46,544 nt of DNA from Giesbergeria sp. (lineage in GTDB: Bacteria > Pseudomonadota > Gammaproteobacteria > Burkholderiales > Burkholderiaceae_C), in contig JAKLLE010000026.1 of assembly GCA_023150295.1 (NCBI GenBank), forward strand, positions 1-46,544, read 5' to 3'. The position numbers were made by a program, and so were the translations under genes. Below are positions 35,252-43,206 of the stretch, piece by piece (the first letter of the stretch is position 1; each line of letters opens with the position of its first letter). The notes under the pieces are model-generated. The model was not told the origin of the DNA. It was given only the letters and a program-made list of their open reading frames with translations, and made no database searches.

Positions 35252-36170
35252 TGAAAAAGCTTTGAATTTTCTGCCCCAGGCTGCGTGGCACCTGCTGCCA
35301 GGTGAGCGCGCCACGCTCGCCGCACAGCGTCAGCCGCACGCTGTGGCCCTGGGTCGCTTGCTGGTGCAGGGCGGCCAGGGCGGTGGCGTCCAGCGTTTGC
35401 CAGGTCTGCGCCCAGGCGGACCAGTCCGCGCGCAGGGCCGCATCCTGCAGGCGGGTATCGACCTGGGGCACAGAGGTGGTGGAGGGGGGCGGCGTGTCCA
35501 GCCGGCCCGCGCCATGCACCCAGAAGGCGTTGACCGGCGGCAGGCCCTGGGCCTCGCGCGCGTCGTTCCAGGGGTGGGTGTAGAGCAGCATCTGCATCTC
35601 GCTGTGCAGGCGGCGCAGCGGGTGGGCCTTGTGCTCGCCCGGCAGCCAGTGCGACACGTCGCGGTGCAGTACGCGCTCGACCGATGCGGTGGCCAGGTCG
35701 GCCAGCGTGTCGCCCTGGGCCAGCCAGCACGTGGGGCGGTCGTAGTGCAGGGTGACGCCGTCCTGCGCGAACCAGGGCGCCAGCACCTCCAGCAGCGCGC
35801 GCGAGGCCGCTTCGTCCAACTGCAGCGCAGCCGGGTCGGACAGCGTAACGTGGTCGGTGCGTACCTGCCAGTGGCAGGGCGTGACAAAAGCCCAGGCGCT
35901 GTGCAGGGCGTCCTGCGCGCGCCCGCGCTGGTGCAGCTCCCAGGCGGCCCAGGGCGTGCGTCCGTCGCCATCGGGCAGGCCCAGGGCGCGGGCCAGCGCG
36001 CGCTCGTGCGGGGCGCTCAGGGCGTCGTCGGGGCTTTGGGTGTTGTCCTGCAAGCTCAGGCGCTGGAGCAGCGCGTCCAGGTGCGGCAGGCGCAGGTGCT
36101 GCAAGGCCTGGCGGCAGGCGTCGCTGGGGTGGGCGGCGTAGGGGATGAGGAGGTGCGGGGTGTCCGGCAT
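35214..36170 (-). CDS. RpfE/COG4255-like protein of unknown function
   Basis: The 318-residue cytosolic protein starts MPDTPHLLIPYAAHPSDACRQAL and contains two conserved-looking blocks: SEMQMLLYTHPWNDAREAQGLPPVNAFWVHGAG near residue 215 and LCGERGALTWQQVPRS near the end. This type is often labelled RpfE-like or phosphoglycerate mutase-related in betaproteobacteria, but no function is proven. It precedes recJ with an ATGA overlap. The frame is open to 36311, but the ATG at 36170 matches the family-like start. Confidence 0.75.
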   Translation of the reverse strand: MPDTPHLLIPYAAHPSDACRQALQHLRLPHLDALLQRLSLQDNTQSPDDALSAPHERALARALGLPDGDGRTPWAAWELHQRGRAQDALHSAWAFVTPCHWQVRTDHVTLSDPAALQLDEAASRALLEVLAPWFAQDGVTLHYDRPTCWLAQGDTLADLATASVERVLHRDVSHWLPGEHKAHPLRRLHSEMQMLLYTHPWNDAREAQGLPPVNAFWVHGAGRLDTPPPSTTSVPQVDTRLQDAALRADWSAWAQTWQTLDATALAALHQQATQGHSVRLTLCGERGALTWQQVPRSLGQKIQSFFRPQRFADVREKL

Positions 36171-36236
36171 GCCGGGTATTTTGCGGGATGCCACAATGCG
36201 CGGTTGATTGCATACCTTACTCGGGAACAGCCCTTC

Positions 36237-38054
36237 ATGCGTTTGCTGCACTATCTTGAGATTGAGAACTTCAAGCGCTTTGGCGACAGACAGCGCATTG
36301 AGTTGGATCATCCAGCGGTGTTGATCGGTCCCAATAATTGCGGAAAGACCAGTGCTATTCAGGCGTTGGCATTGTGGTCGCAGGCGGTACGCACATGGCT
36401 CGATGTTCGCAAGGATTCGTCAGCCAAGGAGCGTACGGCCACGGCACTCAACCGATTGAACATCGTGGCCGTACCGGTGCAACGCACGCGGTTTTTTTGG
36501 CACAACACGCAGGTACGCACAGGTAACAAGGACGTTGCGCTGGTCATATCGGTGGGGGTGCAGTATTTGGGCAAGGTGCGAGCCTTGCCCATGCGTTTTC
36601 GCAATCAGGGTGATGAACTGGTGTATTGCAATCCCGATCCGGAGGCTGCCGGTGACCTCGAATTCATGAAGCACGCAGCCGCGCTGCGGGTTGAGTTGCT
36701 GTATCCCATGTCAGGGTTGGAGACTGAAGAACCACTGCTCCAGCCCGGACGCATAGACGTGCTGTTGGGCCAGGGCCAGACGGCGCAGGTGTTGCGCAAC
36801 CTTTGCTTGATGGTGCATCGTGCCTCGCGGGACGATTGGCACAGGGTGACGGCGTTGATGCAGCGCCTGTTCCATGTGGCCTTGTCGGAACCACAGGAAA
36901 CATCCAGGGGAAGTGTCGAGCTTCAGTATCGGCAACCTGGAGTGAAGGAGGCGTTGGACGTCTCGTCTGCGGGACGGGGGTTTCAGCAGATGTTGCTGAT
37001 CTTTGCCTACCTCTATTCCCACAAGGGTAGTGTGTTGTTGGTCGATGAACCCGACGCGCACCTTGAAATCCTCAGGCAGAAACAGGTGTACGTGTTGTTG
37101 CGCGATATCGCCAGCGAGAACGGTTCACAGGTGGTGCTGGTGACGCACTCGGAAGTCATTCTTGATGAGGCACTCGACATCAACCTGACCCTGTTGCTGG
37201 AAGGCCGCACAGACGATCTGGCCCGAAAGCAGGACATTCGCAACAGTCTCAAACATTTTGGTGCTGAGCATTACGTGAAGGCGCGGGAACGAGGTTACGT
37301 GTTGTATGTGGAAGGCGGCACCGACGTGGACATGTTGCGCGCCTTGGCAGAGCGGATGGACCATCCCGTCGCGCGTCGCTGGGATGAGCGCATCAACTCT
37401 TTCTATGTGCAGAACAACTACCCCGACCAGAATTTGGACGCGGAGCTCGATCGGGTGGAAGGGGGCTTTGGTGTCACGCCTCAGCAGCATTTCAACGGAC
37501 TTCGCAACCTCTTGCCGGAGCTACGCGGGCTGGCCATACTGGACAACGATGGCCGCAACCGCCAAAGCCTGTTGGAAGGCCCTTTGAAAATCGCTTACTG
37601 GAAACGCTACGAGGCGGAGAACTACTTCATCACGCCGGACTTGCTGCGGCGGTACGCTGCGAGCCAGTTTCCTGCTGATGATCTTTTTGAGCAGCAGACG
37701 CAGACGGCCATTGATGAAGTGCTGGATGCTCTGGTGCTGGAGCAGGTTTTCGATGGCGCGCAGGCCGATTTTGCCGCTTGGAAAGATGCAGGCTCGGAGT
37801 TGTCTCGCGTGCTGTGGGAAGCCAAGACCGAGCGGCGAAAACTCAGCGCATTTGCCGAAGAGTTTTTCCGGCGACTGGCGGAGCGCATGGCTGGAAGCCT
37901 TTTGCTGCGCAAAGGCGAATTGCATCGTCTGGTGGCTTTGGTGCCGCCCGATACGATCGTGGTCGAAGTCAAAGAAAAGCTCGATCTTCTGGCTTCTGTA
38001 TTTCCAAAGCCTGGGGATGATGCGAGTGAGGTGGCGAAATCGGTGGTGGAATGA
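36237..38054 (+). CDS. AAA ATPase-TOPRIM protein (OLD/PARIS-like candidate nuclease)
   Basis: The 605-residue protein has an ABC/SMC-type ATPase: ENFKRFGDRQRIEL start, Walker A GPNNCGKT at 31-38, signature SSAGRGFQQ at 243-251, Walker B SVLLVDEPDAHL at 265-276 and His304 in VTHSE. A TOPRIM-type nuclease part follows, with Glu359 in LYVEGGTDVD and Asp436-x-Asp438 in LAILDNDGR, then YEAENYF near 458-464. OLD-family nucleases and the AriA/AriB pair of PARIS share this combination; here it is one chain. Base use is visibly less GC-rich than in the flanking genes. No helicase or second defence gene is adjacent. Confidence 0.85.
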   Translation: MRLLHYLEIENFKRFGDRQRIELDHPAVLIGPNNCGKTSAIQALALWSQAVRTWLDVRKDSSAKERTATALNRLNIVAVPVQRTRFFWHNTQVRTGNKDVALVISVGVQYLGKVRALPMRFRNQGDELVYCNPDPEAAGDLEFMKHAAALRVELLYPMSGLETEEPLLQPGRIDVLLGQGQTAQVLRNLCLMVHRASRDDWHRVTALMQRLFHVALSEPQETSRGSVELQYRQPGVKEALDVSSAGRGFQQMLLIFAYLYSHKGSVLLVDEPDAHLEILRQKQVYVLLRDIASENGSQVVLVTHSEVILDEALDINLTLLLEGRTDDLARKQDIRNSLKHFGAEHYVKARERGYVLYVEGGTDVDMLRALAERMDHPVARRWDERINSFYVQNNYPDQNLDAELDRVEGGFGVTPQQHFNGLRNLLPELRGLAILDNDGRNRQSLLEGPLKIAYWKRYEAENYFITPDLLRRYAASQFPADDLFEQQTQTAIDEVLDALVLEQVFDGAQADFAAWKDAGSELSRVLWEAKTERRKLSAFAEEFFRRLAERMAGSLLLRKGELHRLVALVPPDTIVVEVKEKLDLLASVFPKPGDDASEVAKSVVE

Positions 38055-38145
38055 TGCCCCTGCCAGCGGAACACTCTTCGATATGTCCTTGCGATACCCG
38101 GTAGCCTTCGACCGCTTTCATTGCTGCCCTGCTTTGCCCTGACCC

Positions 38146-39402
38146 ATGCACATCCCCTACGAACTGGCCCTGGGCTGGCGCTACACGCGCGCGGGCCGCG
38201 CCACGCGGCGCAATGGCTTTATTTCCTTCATCTCGGGCGTGTCCATGCTGGGCATCGCGCTCGGGGTGGCGGCGCTCATCATCGTGCTGTCGGTGATGAA
38301 CGGTTTTCAGAAAGAAGTGCGCGACCGCATGCTCAGCGTCGTCTCGCACATCGAGATCTTTGCGCCCGGCGGCGCAGCCATGCCCGATGTGCGGCGCACG
38401 TTGACGGAGGCGCGCCAGCACCCGCAGGTGGTGGGCGCGGCACCGTTTGTGTCGGCGCAGGCGCTGCTGGCGCGTGGCGAGGACATGAAGGGCGCGCTGG
38501 TGCGCGGCATCGACCCGGCGCGCGAGCCCGAGGTCACCGACCTGGTGGCGGGCAGCCAGGGCGAGGCGCTGGCGCAACTGGTGCCGGGCGAGTTCCGCGT
38601 GGTGCTGGGCGGCGAGCTGGCGCGCATGCTGGGCGTGCGCCGGGGCGATGTGGTCACGCTGATTGCGCCCAGCGGCCAGGTCACGCCGGCCGGCGTGGTG
38701 CCGCGCATCAAGCAGATGCTGGTGGCGGGCACCTTCGACTCGGGCCACTACGAATACGACTCCACCCTGGTGCTGCTGCACCACGAGGACGCGCAGCGCA
38801 TCTTCCGCTTCGAAGGGCCCACGGGCATTCGCCTCAAGCTGCGCGACCTGCACCAGGCGCGCAGCGTGGCGCTGGACCTGGCGGGCAGCCTGAGCGGCGA
38901 TCTGCGCATCCGCGACTGGACGCAGCAGAACCGCACCTGGTTTGCCGCTGTGCAGCTCGAAAAACGCATGATGTTCATCATCCTCACGCTGATCGTCGCG
39001 GTGGCGGCGTTCAACCTGGTGTCCACGCTGGTGATGACGGTGCAGGACAAGCGCGCCGACATCGCCATCCTGCGCACCCTGGGCGCGAGCCCGCGCAGCA
39101 TCATGGGCGTCTTCGTGGTGCAGGGCGCGATGGTGGGTGTCATCGGCACGCTGGCCGGGCTGCTGCTGGGCCTCTCTATCGCCTTCAACATCGACGTGAT
39201 CGTGCCCGCCATCGAGCAGATGCTCAGCGCCAGCTTCCTGCCCAAGGACATCTACCTCATCAGCCGCATGCCCAGCGACCCGCAGCCTGCCGATATCGTG
39301 CCCGTGGGCGTGATCTCGCTGGTGCTGGCTTTCGTGGCCACGCTGTACCCGAGCTGGCGCGCCAGCCGCGTCAACCCTGCGGAGGCCTTGCGCTATGAGT
39401 AA
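38146..39402 (+). CDS. lolC: Lipoprotein-releasing ABC transporter permease LolC/E
   Basis: The 418-residue inner-membrane permease has an N-terminal helix with [30 protein letters not shown], a large periplasmic domain and three C-terminal FtsX-type helices ([56 protein letters not shown]). It extracts outer-membrane lipoproteins with LolD. Only one permease gene is present, so a homodimer is likely. It overlaps lolD by 8 bases. Confidence 0.93.
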   Translation: MHIPYELALGWRYTRAGRATRRNGFISFISGVSMLGIALGVAALIIVLSVMNGFQKEVRDRMLSVVSHIEIFAPGGAAMPDVRRTLTEARQHPQVVGAAPFVSAQALLARGEDMKGALVRGIDPAREPEVTDLVAGSQGEALAQLVPGEFRVVLGGELARMLGVRRGDVVTLIAPSGQVTPAGVVPRIKQMLVAGTFDSGHYEYDSTLVLLHHEDAQRIFRFEGPTGIRLKLRDLHQARSVALDLAGSLSGDLRIRDWTQQNRTWFAAVQLEKRMMFIILTLIVAVAAFNLVSTLVMTVQDKRADIAILRTLGASPRSIMGVFVVQGAMVGVIGTLAGLLLGLSIAFNIDVIVPAIEQMLSASFLPKDIYLISRMPSDPQPADIVPVGVISLVLAFVATLYPSWRASRVNPAEALRYE

Positions 39403-40189
39403 TGTGACCCCCACGCTCGGCACTGACGTGTCCTCGCTGCCCCCCGAGGGGGCGCTCGCCGCCTTGGGGCGGCCCGGCGGCGGCTCGGCTACGCCCTCCG
39501 CGCACGGCATGAATGCGCAGAAGGTGGTGCTGCAGGCCCGTGGCCTGACCAAGCGCTTCACCGAGGGGCGCCTGGACGTCACCGTGCTGCAGGGCGTGGA
39601 TCTGCAAGTGCACGCGGGCGAGACGCTGGCCATCGTCGGCGCCTCGGGCTCGGGCAAGAGCACGCTCTTGCACCTGCTGGGCGCGCTCGATGCCCCCACG
39701 TCGGGCAGCGTACACCTGCATGGGCAGAACCTGGCGCAGCTCTCGGCGGCGGCGCAGGGCGATTTGCGCAACCAGCACCTGGGCTTTGTCTATCAGTTCC
39801 ACCACCTGCTGCCCGAGTTCAGCGCACTCGACAACGTGGCCATGCCGCTGCGCATCCGGCGCCTGCCCTATGAGGAATGCACGCGCCAGGCCGCGCAGAT
39901 GTTGGCCCAGGTAGGCCTGGCCGGGCGTGTGCAGCACCGCCCGGCCGAGCTGTCGGGCGGCGAGCGCCAGCGCGTGGCCATCGCCCGTGCCTTGGTCACC
40001 CAGCCGGCCTGCGTGCTGGCCGACGAGCCCACGGGCAACCTGGACCGCGCCACGGCGGAGGGCGTGTTCCAGCTCATGCTGCAACTGGCGCGGGAGCAGG
40101 GCACGGCGTTCGTCATGGTGACGCACGACGAGACCCTGGCGGCGCGGTGTGATCGGGTGTTGCGGTTGGTGGCGGGGCGGTTGGCATAG
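39395..40189 (+). CDS. lolD: Lipoprotein-releasing ABC transporter ATPase LolD
   Basis: The 264-residue ATPase has Walker [10 protein letters not shown], a Q-loop in [22 protein letters not shown], signature [15 protein letters not shown], Walker [13 protein letters not shown] and the H-loop VTHDE. It powers LolC. The first 38 residues ([21 protein letters not shown] region) are foreign to the family and match a GC-rich dispersed repeat; translation from Met39 ([20 protein letters not shown] at 39509) would give the normal length. The annotated start overlaps lolC by 8 bases. Confidence 0.93.
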   Translation: MSNVTPTLGTDVSSLPPEGALAALGRPGGGSATPSAHGMNAQKVVLQARGLTKRFTEGRLDVTVLQGVDLQVHAGETLAIVGASGSGKSTLLHLLGALDAPTSGSVHLHGQNLAQLSAAAQGDLRNQHLGFVYQFHHLLPEFSALDNVAMPLRIRRLPYEECTRQAAQMLAQVGLAGRVQHRPAELSGGERQRVAIARALVTQPACVLADEPTGNLDRATAEGVFQLMLQLAREQGTAFVMVTHDETLAARCDRVLRLVAGRLA

Positions 40190-40210
40190 GCTTGCGTTTG
40201 GCCTTTCGCT

Positions 40211-40882
40211 GAGGGCGGAGGCCGGGTCTCGCCCCGGCGGGCGAGGTACTTTTCTTTGCTTCGCCAAAGAAAAGTACCCAAAAGAAAGGCGACCCTGCAG
40301 TCTGCGACCCCTTCGCGGTGCGAAGGGGCACACCTGCGTCGGGGCGTTTGCGGGGTGCGCCGTGGAACTCGCTTTGCGCCTTCGGCGCGCCGCTCGAACA
40401 ACCCCGGCGAGTCAGTGGACGAAGCATGCGCGCAAGGGCGCGCATGCCACCCCGCAATCACCCCGCCGCAGGCGCAGCCAGAAGGGGGTTGAAGGCCGCA
40501 ATCCACACGGGCCATCGCTGCGCTCGGCCCCGCGTTCGCGGCGCGCAGCGCCTGCGCGATGCAGGCCGAGCGCAGCGATGGCCCGAGTGGTTGTTTGGCC
40601 CGGGTTCCCTTCTGTGCGTGCCGAGAAGCGCAGGGCAGGGGGTGGTGCGTGTGCCGAAGGACACACGCACTTCGTGAACTGACTCGCCGCAGTTGTTTGA
40701 GCGGAGCGCGCCAGCGCGCAGTGAGTTCTGCGGCGCACCCCCTGATCGAGCATCGCAGGTTGCCCCGGTGCGCCAGCGCCGGGGTCACGCACAGCAGGGT
40801 CGCCCTTTCTTTGGTGACTTTCTTTCGGCGAAGCGAAAGAAAGTTACTGCGCCGCCGGGCGCACAACCCGGCCTCCGCCCTC
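40211..40882. repeat. 672-bp near-palindrome of two inverted copies of a 336-bp repeat
   Basis: The region between lolD and tatD (about 745 bases) has no credible gene. The outer 16 bases (GAGGGCGGAGGCCGGG at 40211) are repeated inverted at 40867-40882, and a perfect 21-base inverted pair lies at 40509-40529 and 40564-40584. Both pairs are centred on the same point, about 40546.5. Intermediate segments also mirror, including a 14-bp hairpin at 40245-40278 (GGTACTTTTCTTTG stem) and its diverged mirror near 40815-40848. Each arm is about 75 percent alike by eye. Confidence 0.85.
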
Positions 40883-40935
40883 GGGGCCAGACATCTGCCG
40901 CTTGCAAGCGCAGAACCCTGTGGGATCATCCCTCC

Positions 40936-41763
40936 ATGCACCCCACTTGGATCGACACCCACTGCCACCTCGACGCCCCCGAGTTCGCGCACGACGTGGA
41001 CACGGTTCGCGCCCAGGCCCGTGCCGCAGGCGTGCAGCACATCGTCCTCCCTGCCGTGCAGGTGGCCCATGCCGACGCCGTGCGCAGCCTGGCCCACCGC
41101 CATGGCGACAGCTATGCCCTGGGCATCCATCCGCTCTACACCCCGCAGGCGGCAGATGACGACGTGGAAAAACTGGCGCAGGTGCTGGAGCAGCACCGCA
41201 ACGACCCGCACCTCGTCGCCATCGGCGAAATCGGCCTGGACTTCTTCGTGCCGGGGCTGGAAGCCGAGCGGCAGACGCGTTTTTTCCGCCAGCAACTGCA
41301 ACTGGCCCGGCGCTTTGACCTGCCCGTGATCCTGCACGTGCGCCGCTCGGCCGACGCGCTGCTCAAGGGCCTGCGTGATCTGCCGGTGCAGGGCGGCATT
41401 GCGCATGCGTTCAATGGCAGCCTGCAGCAGGCGCAGGCCTTCATTGCGCGGGGTTTCAAGCTCGGCTTTGGTGGTGCGCTGAGCTACGAGCGCGCGCTGC
41501 AGTTGCGCCGCCTGGCCACCGAACTTCCGCTGGAAGCCCTGGTGCTGGAAACCGACGCGCCCGACATGCCGCCGCACTGGCTCTACCGCACCGCCGCCGA
41601 GCGCAGCACAGGCCAGCCGCAGGGGCGCAACACGCCTGCCGAGCTGCCGTACATCGCGCAGGTGCTGGCCGATCTGCGCGGTCTGCCGCTGCAGGCGCTG
41701 GCGCAACAGATCCACGCCAACGCCCTGCAGGCGCTGCCCCGTTTGCGGGGGCGTACTGGATAA
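40936..41763 (+). CDS. TatD-family metal-dependent DNase
   Basis: The 275-residue TIM-barrel hydrolase shows WIDTHCHLDAPEF (HxH metal site), the Glu in AIGEIGLDFF, LPVILHVRRS, GIAHAFNG and ETDAPDMPP. TatD enzymes are 3'-5' exodeoxyribonucleases, and paralogues are common, so no specific paralogue name is given. The ATG at 40936 is chosen because the upstream frame lies in the palindromic repeat. It is followed by a dispersed repeat. Confidence 0.9.
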   Translation: MHPTWIDTHCHLDAPEFAHDVDTVRAQARAAGVQHIVLPAVQVAHADAVRSLAHRHGDSYALGIHPLYTPQAADDDVEKLAQVLEQHRNDPHLVAIGEIGLDFFVPGLEAERQTRFFRQQLQLARRFDLPVILHVRRSADALLKGLRDLPVQGGIAHAFNGSLQQAQAFIARGFKLGFGGALSYERALQLRRLATELPLEALVLETDAPDMPPHWLYRTAAERSTGQPQGRNTPAELPYIAQVLADLRGLPLQALAQQIHANALQALPRLRGRTG

Positions 41764-41771
41764 TGAGTAAA

Positions 41772-41823
41772 AATAGCCGTTCGCGCTTTACAGTAAAGCG
41801 CAAGCAGCTATCAAATTGATAGT
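41772..41823. repeat. Dispersed bipartite hairpin repeat, copy 5
   Basis: GCGCTTTACAGTAAAGCGC is followed by GCTATCAAATTGATAGT, the two hairpins of the repeat in reverse order, i.e. reverse orientation relative to copy 1. The GGCC end is not preserved. It lies between tatD and the glycosylase gene. Confidence 0.65.
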
Positions 41824-41856
41824 AAATGTAACCAGGGTACGTGCCTGCTGCCTGCC

Positions 41857-42396
41857 ATGACATCCCCATCCATCCCTCTGCCTGTTGTTGCGCCTACGGT
41901 GCGGCTCGTGGGCCTGTCGCCGGTGGTGGGGGAGGGCACGGTGGTGCTGGTGCTGGGCAGCTTTCCGGGCGTGGCCTCGCTGCGTGCGCAGCAGTACTAC
42001 GCGCACCCGCAAAACCACTTCTGGCGCATCCTGCAGGCGCTGTGGCCGCAGCATGTCCTGCCCGGCCCTGAGGACTATGCCGGGCGCTGTGTCTGGTTGC
42101 TCGCGCGTGGGTTGGGCCTGTGGGACGTGTATGGCGCCTGCGAGCGCGAAGGCAGTCTCGACAGCCGCATCCGCAACGCCGAGGTGAACGATTTCGCCGG
42201 CCTGCGCCCACGTTGTCCGCGCTTGGCGGCCATCGTCCACAATGGCGGCGAGAGTTTTCGCCACGCGCGCGCCACGGCGCAGCTCGGCGTGCCGGTGCGC
42301 AAGCTGCCATCCACCAGCCCGGCGAATGCCTCGTGGAGCTTTGAGCGCAAGCGCGCAGCCTGGGCACAGGCCCTGGCCGCGCACGGACTCCTTTGA
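41857..42396 (+). CDS. Family-6 uracil/hypoxanthine DNA glycosylase
   Basis: The 179-residue enzyme has motif 1 LGSFPGVASLRAQQYYAHPQNHFWRIL and motif 2 LPSTSPANAS of the family-6 (hypoxanthine-DNA glycosylase) branch of uracil-DNA glycosylases, with the NDF segment between. Family members excise deaminated adenine, and the reaction is base excision from DNA. It ends 10 bases before the spermidine-synthase-like gene and is probably cotranscribed with it. Confidence 0.82.
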   Translation: MTSPSIPLPVVAPTVRLVGLSPVVGEGTVVLVLGSFPGVASLRAQQYYAHPQNHFWRILQALWPQHVLPGPEDYAGRCVWLLARGLGLWDVYGACEREGSLDSRIRNAEVNDFAGLRPRCPRLAAIVHNGGESFRHARATAQLGVPVRKLPSTSPANASWSFERKRAAWAQALAAHGLL

Positions 42397-42406
42397 CAAG
42401 AAACGA

Positions 42407-43171
42407 ATGGCCCGCAAGAAAAACACCACCGCCGAACTGCCCGAAGTCAGCGTCTCCGACGATGGCGAGGTGCGCCATCTGCACCTGGGCACGCCCTGGA
42501 TCCAGGGCTCCATGCGCATCGATGACCCCTTCCATTTGGAGCTGGAATACATCCAGCGCATGATGGCCTGGCTGCTTTTCATGGAACCCGAGGCCGTGCG
42601 CAAGGGCCACGCCATGCAGCTGGGCCTGGGGGCAGGCGCCATCACCAAGTTCTGCCACAAGAAGCTGCGCATGTGCGCCACCACCATCGAGCTGAACCCG
42701 CAGGTTCTGGCCGTGTGCCGGGCCTGGTTCAAGCTGCCGCCCGACGGCCCCAAGCTGCGCGTGGTGCTGGCCGATGCGGCGCAGGAGATCAAGAACCCCA
42801 TGTGGCAGGGCACGGTGGACGCGCTGTGCGTGGACCTGTACGACCACGAGGCCGCCGCCCCCGTGCTCGACAGCGCCGAGTTCTACGCCGACTGCCGCGC
42901 CCTGCTGAGCGAGAACGGCTGCATGACGGTCAACCTGTTCGGCCGTGCGTCCAGCTTTACACGCAGTGTGGAGCAAATGACCGCCGCTTTCGGCGAAGAT
43001 GCACTCTGGAGCTTCAAGCCCACGCGCGAGGGCAACACCGTGGTGCTTGCCCAGCGCACGCCCAGCCGCTTCAAGCGGGGTGAACTGGCCGCACGCTGCG
43101 CCGATGTGCAGCAGCGCTGGGGGCTGCCCACCGCCAAATGGGTGCGCGGCTTCAAACCGCTTGCTTCATGA
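42407..43171 (+). CDS. Spermidine synthase-like protein
   Basis: A 254-residue class-I methyltransferase-fold protein: HLELEYIQRMMAWLLF, nucleotide-binding AMQLGLGAGAITKF, acidic strand TTIELNPQVLAVCRAWF, then VLADAAQEI and ALCVDLYDHEAAAP. The pattern resembles spermidine synthases, but the DxGDG/DSTDP active-site signature is altered (LGLGAG; VDLYDH), so true polyamine synthesis is uncertain. The ATG at 42407 has AAGAAA upstream. The stop overlaps a potential ATG of the next gene. Confidence 0.78.
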   Translation: MARKKNTTAELPEVSVSDDGEVRHLHLGTPWIQGSMRIDDPFHLELEYIQRMMAWLLFMEPEAVRKGHAMQLGLGAGAITKFCHKKLRMCATTIELNPQVLAVCRAWFKLPPDGPKLRVVLADAAQEIKNPMWQGTVDALCVDLYDHEAAAPVLDSAEFYADCRALLSENGCMTVNLFGRASSFTRSVEQMTAAFGEDALWSFKPTREGNTVVLAQRTPSRFKRGELAARCADVQQRWGLPTAKWVRGFKPLAS

Positions 43172-43206
43172 CCCTGTCCGATCCAACGCACTTGCAAGAA
43201 CACGCC

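Noticed and set aside
35262-36236. In-frame upstream extension of the AAA-TOPRIM gene (325 extra codons)
   Set aside because: The extension is antisense to the RpfE-like gene, and the ATPase domain begins at the ATG at 36237.
40149-40792. Several frames of 70-180 codons between lolD and tatD, on both strands
   Set aside because: They lie in the near-palindromic repeat, read the same repeat in both directions and have no domain; treated as non-coding.
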